64,000 nt of DNA from positions 106,256 to 170,255 of the forward strand of contig NKIY01000012.1 in the NCBI GenBank assembly GCA_002256345.1, written 5' to 3'. Below, in pieces: positions 59,634 through 64,000 of the stretch (positions are counted from its first letter, which is position 1; each line of letters opens with the position of its first letter). Source of the DNA: Bradyrhizobiaceae bacterium PARB1 (GTDB lineage: Bacteria > Pseudomonadota > Alphaproteobacteria > Rhizobiales > Xanthobacteraceae). The translations under genes were made by a program, and so were the position numbers. Under the pieces are notes generated by a model. The model had not been told where the DNA came from. It did not search any database and was given only the letters and a program-made list of their open reading frames with translations.

Positions 59634-60788
59634 ATGGCGTCCACCGGTTCCAATCTATGGTCGCGCGCCGCTGTGATCGCCGCGGCCATGATCTTCGGGC
59701 TGACCTACAGCCTCAGCGCCGCACTGCTGGCGCAGGATCTCTCCGAGCGCGGGCATTCCGATGCGTTCATCGGCGCCAATGCCGCCATGCATGCGGTCGG
59801 CGTGCTGGCGATGGCCTTTGCGCTACCGCGCATGGTCGGCGGCATCGGCGCGCGGAAGCTTGTATTGGTCGCATTGGTCGTCGCGGCCATGGTGCTGGTG
59901 CTGTTTCCGGCAGCGCCGGCCATCTGGCTCTGGTTTCCACTTCGTATTGTTCTTGGCGCTGCGTCCGAGACGTTGTTCGTCATGTCGGAAACATGGCTCA
60001 ATAGCCTGAGCACCGATCAGACGCGCGCACGGGCCATGGCGGCCTATACAGCAGCGCTTTCGCTCGGCTTCGCGTTGGGTCCATTCCTGTTGTCGCTGAT
60101 CGGCACTGAGGGCGCGACGGCCTATTGGGTTGGCGCGGTGTTTGCGTTGGCGGCCGCCGCGTGCCTCGCAATGCCGGGAATCCGCGAACCGGTCTTCGAC
60201 AAAGGTGGCCATGGCAATCCAATCGGTTTCGTCATGCTGGCGCCGATCGCTATGGCGGCGACTGTCCTGCATGCGGCGGTGGAGAGCAGCGGGCTGTCCT
60301 TCCTCGCGCTCTACGCGCAGTCGCTGGGCTGGAAGGAGGGCGAGGCAACGCAGCTGATGTCCTGCATGATGGTCGGCGCCATCGTGCTGCAATTGCCGAT
60401 CGGCTGGCTCGGCGACAAGGTCGATCGCCGCAAGCTCATCATTGCGCTGGCCGCACTTGCGGTGATCGGCGCACTCGTTTGGCCGCTGGCGTTGCGTTCG
60501 CCATGGACGACCTATCCGCTGCTGTTCGTATGGGGCGGCGTGTTCGTCGGTATCTATACGATCATGCTGACCATCGTCGGCAGTCGATTTAGCGGCAGCA
60601 GTCTCGTCGGCATCTACGCGGCGATGGGGCTGATGTGGGGCGTCGGTGCCCTGGTCGGCCCCGTTGGTGCCGGGACGGCCATGCAGTGGATCAGCCATGG
60701 CCTGCCGCTGTTCGTCGCCTTCGCCTGTGGTTGCTTCCTGCTGGCGGCAACCTGGCAGACGCTGCGCGGGACCGGCGAGGCTACGTAG
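59634..60788 (+). CDS. MFS transporter (YcaD-like)
   Basis: A 384-residue twelve-helix major facilitator transporter. Motif-like segments include [17 protein letters not shown] and the cytosolic loop [17 protein letters not shown] between the halves' later helices. The nearest type is the small YcaD-like MFS proteins of unknown substrate. An alternative ATG at 59577 has no ribosome site. It overlaps the convergent rsmA 3' end by 8 bp. Confidence 0.87.
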   Translation: MASTGSNLWSRAAVIAAAMIFGLTYSLSAALLAQDLSERGHSDAFIGANAAMHAVGVLAMAFALPRMVGGIGARKLVLVALVVAAMVLVLFPAAPAIWLWFPLRIVLGAASETLFVMSETWLNSLSTDQTRARAMAAYTAALSLGFALGPFLLSLIGTEGATAYWVGAVFALAAAACLAMPGIREPVFDKGGHGNPIGFVMLAPIAMAATVLHAAVESSGLSFLALYAQSLGWKEGEATQLMSCMMVGAIVLQLPIGWLGDKVDRRKLIIALAALAVIGALVWPLALRSPWTTYPLLFVWGGVFVGIYTIMLTIVGSRFSGSSLVGIYAAMGLMWGVGALVGPVGAGTAMQWISHGLPLFVAFACGCFLLAATWQTLRGTGEAT

Positions 60789-61647
60789 CGGCTTTGGCGG
60801 CCTTGCGCAGCTCGGCGAGTTCGTTGGCCATCGCAACGAAGCCTGACACCGGGATGGTCTCGGCACGGCGGGTCGCTTCGACACCCGCAGCCGCAGCGAG
60901 CTTTTCCGGATCGACGCCGAGCGGCTTCAGGCTCTGGCGCAGCATCTTGCGGCGCTGGTTGAAAGCGGCAGCGGCGACCTGTTCGAGCAGGCGCCGTTCG
61001 CACGGCTCGGGATTTGCCCGCGGCGTGAGACGCACGACCGACGACGTCACCTTCGGCGGCGGCGTGAAAGCCGCCGGCGAAATGTCGAACAGGATCTTCG
61101 TCTCGGCGCGCCAGTTGGCGAGGACGCCGAGCCGGCCATAGGCTTCCTCGTCGCCAACAGCCACGATGCGCTCGGCCACCTCGCGCTGGAACATCAGCAC
61201 CATCATCTCGTACCAGGGCGGCCACGGCTCGGTGCAGAGCCAGTCGATCAGCAGCTGCGTGCCGATATTGTAGGGCAGGTTGGCGACGATGCGCGCCGGC
61301 GCGCCATTCAGCAGCGGGCGCGGATCGAAGGTCTGCGCATCGCCGAGCACGATCTCGAGCCGGCCGGGATAATGTGCGGCGATCTCTTCCAGCGCGCCGA
61401 TGGCGCGTTCGTCGCGCTCGACGGCGATCACGCGCGACGCGCCGGTCGCAAGAAGCGCACGGGTGAGGCCGCCCGGACCGGGGCCGACTTCGACTACCGT
61501 GACGCCTTCGAGCGGCCCGGCCGCACGCGCGATGCGCGCGGTGAGATTGAGATCGAGCAGGAAATTCTGGCCGAGCGATTTTCGCGCCGAGAGGTTATGG
61601 CGCGCGATGACCTCGCGCAGCGGCGGAAGATCGTCGATCGTGCTCAT
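60781..61647 (-). CDS. rsmA: 16S rRNA dimethyladenosine transferase
   Basis: A 288-residue RsmA (KsgA) that dimethylates two adjacent adenines in helix 45 of 16S r[19 protein letters not shown] (about 24-39), SAM motif [16 protein letters not shown] (about 50-65) and the target-base motif [12 protein letters not shown] (about 120-131). Its ATG overlaps the pdxA stop by 4 nt (ATGA), so the two are coupled. Confidence 0.97.
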   Translation of the reverse strand: MSTIDDLPPLREVIARHNLSARKSLGQNFLLDLNLTARIARAAGPLEGVTVVEVGPGPGGLTRALLATGASRVIAVERDERAIGALEEIAAHYPGRLEIVLGDAQTFDPRPLLNGAPARIVANLPYNIGTQLLIDWLCTEPWPPWYEMMVLMFQREVAERIVAVGDEEAYGRLGVLANWRAETKILFDISPAAFTPPPKVTSSVVRLTPRANPEPCERRLLEQVAAAAFNQRRKMLRQSLKPLGVDPEKLAAAAGVEATRRAETIPVSGFVAMANELAELRKAAKAAT

Positions 61648-62645
61648 GCGGCCGCGTCTGCCATCCGTGCCGCGAGCTTCAGCGCAGCGATGAGGCTCGA
61701 CGGATTGGCCTTGCCGGTGCCGGCGATGTCGAAGGCTGTGCCGTGATCCGGCGAGGTGCGGATGAAGGGCAGGCCAAGCGTGACATTGACGCCTTCGTCG
61801 AAGGCGATGGTCTTGATCGGGATCAGCGCCTGGTCGTGATACATGCAGATGGCGCAGTCGTAGGTCGCCCGTGCCGCCGGATGAAACATCGTGTCTGCCG
61901 GCAGCGGACCGCGTGCATCGATGCCTTCGTTCTGCAGGACGGTGACCGCGTGCTGGATGAAGGCCAGTTCCTCGTCGCCCATGCTGCCGTCTTCGCCGGC
62001 ATGTGGGTTGAGCCCGGCAATCGCGAGGCGAGGGCGCTGGATGCCGAATCGCGTCTTCATGTCGTTGACGACGATCCGCGCGGTGGCGGTGATCAGCGGG
62101 CCATTGAGCTGTTCGATGGCATCGCGCAGCGAAACATGGATGGTCACCGGCACCACCGCGAGCTGCGGCGACCACAGCATCATCACCGGCAACGGCACCT
62201 TGCCGTCCTTCGCGGCGAGTTCGGCGAGGAATTCGGTGTGACCAGGATGTTCGAACCCGGCGCGATAGAGCACGCTCTTGGCGATCGGATTGGTGACGAC
62301 GGCGCTGGCATGGCCGGCTTCGACATCCGCCACGGCCTGACGGATCGAGGCGACGACCGCAGGCGCGCTGGAGACGTCCGGGCGGCGCGCTTGCGCGGTT
62401 ACAACGTGGCCGGTGGAGATCACGGGGAACGCGTCGGGGAAGATATCTGCAGCGCCCGCAGGTGTTGCGTCTGCAAACGCGATGTCATGGCCCAGCGCCT
62501 TTGCACGTGCCGCCATGAAGGCGCGGTCGCCGAGCAGGTAGAACGGCGGCAGATCGAGTTCGCGTCGCTTCATCCAGGCCGCGATGGCGATGTCCGGGCC
62601 GATGCCAGCGGGTTCGCCGAGTGTCAGTGCGAGAGGTTTGGTCAT
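61644..62645 (-). CDS. pdxA: 4-hydroxythreonine-4-phosphate dehydrogenase
   Basis: A 333-residue PdxA of pyridoxal phosphate synthesis. [14 protein letters not shown] opens the protein. Metal ligands sit in TVPV-type and GHTEFLAEL segments, and [15 protein letters not shown] (about 211-225) and [13 protein letters not shown] (about 267-279) are family hallmarks. Between surA and rsmA, as in E. coli. Confidence 0.96.
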   Translation of the reverse strand: MTKPLALTLGEPAGIGPDIAIAAWMKRRELDLPPFYLLGDRAFMAARAKALGHDIAFADATPAGAADIFPDAFPVISTGHVVTAQARRPDVSSAPAVVASIRQAVADVEAGHASAVVTNPIAKSVLYRAGFEHPGHTEFLAELAAKDGKVPLPVMMLWSPQLAVVPVTIHVSLRDAIEQLNGPLITATARIVVNDMKTRFGIQRPRLAIAGLNPHAGEDGSMGDEELAFIQHAVTVLQNEGIDARGPLPADTMFHPAARATYDCAICMYHDQALIPIKTIAFDEGVNVTLGLPFIRTSPDHGTAFDIAGTGKANPSSLIAALKLAARMADAAA

Positions 62646-62683
62646 GCTGCGCCCTCAGCCGCGGTCGCAGCCGGATCTTCGGA

Positions 62684-63613
62684 TTAGCGATATTCGATCA
62701 TCGCCGCCTTGCGGAGATCGGCAAGATACGACTTCGACTTGGCATCGAATTTCTCCGCGAACATCTTTTCGCGGACTTCGCGCTTTTTCGGCGTATCGAT
62801 TTTGGTCGGTTTTCGCGAGCACAGCGCCACCATCTCGATGCCCTGTGCGGTGACTTCCGGCGGCGTGAGGTGGCCGATCGGGGTCTTGTCGAGCATCTCG
62901 CGCAGGTTAGGCGGCAGGTCGGCGGAGGTCTTCACGACGATACCCTTGACGGTCGCATTCTGGGTCGATTTGAAGGTGCGGATGGCATCCTCGCAGCTCT
63001 GGATGCGCTCACGCAGCGCGGTCGCCTCCTTGTGGCGCGCTTCCGCCAAGCCGCCGCCGGCGCCACGCGGAACGATCAGCACCAACGGACGCATCTGATA
63101 CTCGAACGCCTCGGCCATCGCGTCGCCGCCCTGGCTCTGCACCGCAGCCTCGACTTCCTTCTCGCCGACCTGCAGGCTCTGCTTGAAACGGCCGCGGACG
63201 ATCGCGTTCCAGACCATGTCGGCCTTGAGGCGGCTCTTCAGCGTGTTGGGACGGATGCCCTTGGAGGCCAGCGACTGAGTCAGCTGATCCGGGGTGAGGC
63301 GCATGCGCGACGCCATGGTGGCATAGGAGCCATCGACTTCGCTCACGCCGGGATCGACGCTGTACTTCTTGCCTTCCTTGATCTTGACCTTCTCGTTGAT
63401 CAGATCGTCGAGCACGGTCTGGCGATTGTTGTCTTTCACACCCGACAGTGCGTTCAGCTTCATCCGCTGGTCGATGTCCATATGGGTGATCGGCTCACCA
63501 TTGACCATGACGGCCACGGACTGTGCATGGGCCGGCGCCGCCGCCGACATCAGGGCCATCGCAGCAGCTGCCATTGCAGCATGCACAAGGTGACGGGCGT
63601 TCATCGCGTTCAT
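62684..63613 (-). CDS. surA: SurA-like periplasmic chaperone
   Basis: A 309-residue exported protein with a signal peptide (about residues 1-30, ending AHAQS). The SurA N-terminal chaperone domain is visible (SVAVMVNGEPITHMDIDQRMKL..., a conserved LDDLINEKVKIKEGKKY). A parvulin PPIase domain is not obvious in the C-terminal half, so the isomerase part may be reduced. Several close ATGs (63616, 63613, 63604) follow GGAG; 63613 is a compromise. It lies between lptD and pdxA and should assist outer-membrane protein assembly. Confidence 0.85.
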   Translation of the reverse strand: MNAMNARHLVHAAMAAAAMALMSAAAPAHAQSVAVMVNGEPITHMDIDQRMKLNALSGVKDNNRQTVLDDLINEKVKIKEGKKYSVDPGVSEVDGSYATMASRMRLTPDQLTQSLASKGIRPNTLKSRLKADMVWNAIVRGRFKQSLQVGEKEVEAAVQSQGGDAMAEAFEYQMRPLVLIVPRGAGGGLAEARHKEATALRERIQSCEDAIRTFKSTQNATVKGIVVKTSADLPPNLREMLDKTPIGHLTPPEVTAQGIEMVALCSRKPTKIDTPKKREVREKMFAEKFDAKSKSYLADLRKAAMIEYR

Positions 63614-63734
63614 CATTCTCCGGAAGAGGCGGCGGGTTCGCCCAGGTTTCGGGCCGAATGCGCATACATCACGGCCGAAAACGGAAATTTCGCGGCATCC
63701 GGAACGCAAGCGTCCGAATGTCGCGACCAAGTGA

Positions 63735-64000
63735 TCAATAGACGCCGCCGGTGCCAGTGCCAGCCTGTGTGCCGCCGAGCGTACGCAGTCCGAGCTGGAA
63801 CATCCAGGTGTGGCTCAGGACTGGCGGGGTCGAGAGATTGGCGACGTAACTATAGGAGGTCACATAGTTCACTGCGAGGATAAAGCAGTCGTCCACATAA
63901 CCGGCGCCGACCATGTACTGGTCGATCTTGTTGGCTTCCAGGTTCCAGCGGGCGCCGCCGGTGACGACCCAGTTGGAAGCCAGCTTCACCGAGCCGGTGC
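63735..64000 (-). CDS. lptD: LPS-assembly protein LptD, 3' end only
   Basis: The last 87 or so codons of LptD (OstA), cut by the window edge. Beta-barrel strands alternate (GGARWNLEANKIDQYMVGAGYVDDCFILAVNYVTSY) and end FQLGLRTLGGTQAGTGTGGVY. LptD forms the outer-membrane LPS translocon with LptE. lptD-surA-pdxA-rsmA is the standard order, which supports the call. Confidence 0.92.
   Translation of the reverse strand, partial: TGSVKLASNWVVTGGARWNLEANKIDQYMVGAGYVDDCFILAVNYVTSYSYVANLSTPPVLSHTWMFQLGLRTLGGTQAGTGTGGVY

Overview
The window is chromosomal DNA of an alphaproteobacterium, most likely of the Bradyrhizobium/Rhodopseudomonas/Afipia/Tardiphaga group (Bradyrhizobiaceae, also called Nitrobacteraceae). 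The grounds are the visibly GC-rich, tightly packed coding sequence, the gene orders (rpsF-rpsR-DUF2232-rplI, dnaB-alr-radA-cvpA-purF, fabD-fabG-acpP-fabF-mltG-yicC-gmk, lptD-surA-pdxA-rsmA), and many short dispersed palindromes of the kind common in that family. Genus level is inference.

Layout. 1-780: MNT/HEPN toxin-antitoxin pair. 800-2026: zinc/cadmium-type efflux transporter with a divergent ZntR-like MerR regulator and a classic 19-bp-spacer promoter. 2272-3944: PhoU-like/PiT phosphate uptake pair. 4064-4500: sugE guanidinium exporter behind a guanidine-II (mini-ykkC) riboswitch. 4603-8524: prfC (release factor 3), then an accessory patch with a SIR2-pYEATS protein, a diverged second copy of the prfC 3' end, and an orphan Imm21 immunity protein. 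8521-13017: small exported or unknown proteins, a PRC-barrel protein and a uridine-kinase-like P-loop protein. 13018-18794: a Bug-family binding protein, nnrU, panB, a YfgM-like protein, a lipoprotein and der. 18882-21520: metE under a cobalamin riboswitch. 21648-27309: a methylcitrate-cycle cluster (prpB, prpC, prpD, thioesterase) with a divergent short-chain acyl-CoA regulator. 27448-30163: exported proteins, a beta-propeller gene flanked by 63-bp inverted repeats, and an SDR. 30295-34177 (purF, cvpA, radA), 38569-41331 (alr, dnaB) and 44381-46806 (rplI, DUF2232, rpsR, rpsF) are the conserved replication/translation block on the minus strand, interrupted by envelope and unknown genes (GDSL hydrolase, TauE, tautomerase, a polytopic membrane protein, cfa, a heme-motif protein). 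47179-53838: fatty-acid synthesis, mltG, yicC, gmk on the plus strand. 53912-56316: a three-gene minus-strand unit with an exported caspase-fold protease and two paralogous exported proteins with Arg-rich linkers. 56555-60788: Zn alcohol dehydrogenase, membrane proteins (one an HdeD-like/papain-like fusion) and an MFS transporter. 60781-64000: rsmA, pdxA, surA and the 3' end of lptD.

How it fits together. Most of the window is core metabolism and information processing. Regulation readable from sequence includes two riboswitches (guanidine-II for sugE, cobalamin for metE), one MerR promoter, and candidate Pho-box and RamB/ScfR-like sites. The two places most likely to hold little-described biology are the prfC-associated SIR2-pYEATS patch (candidate antiphage defence) and the caspase plus paralogous partner operon (candidate periplasmic proteolytic system). 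Function is inferred for both.
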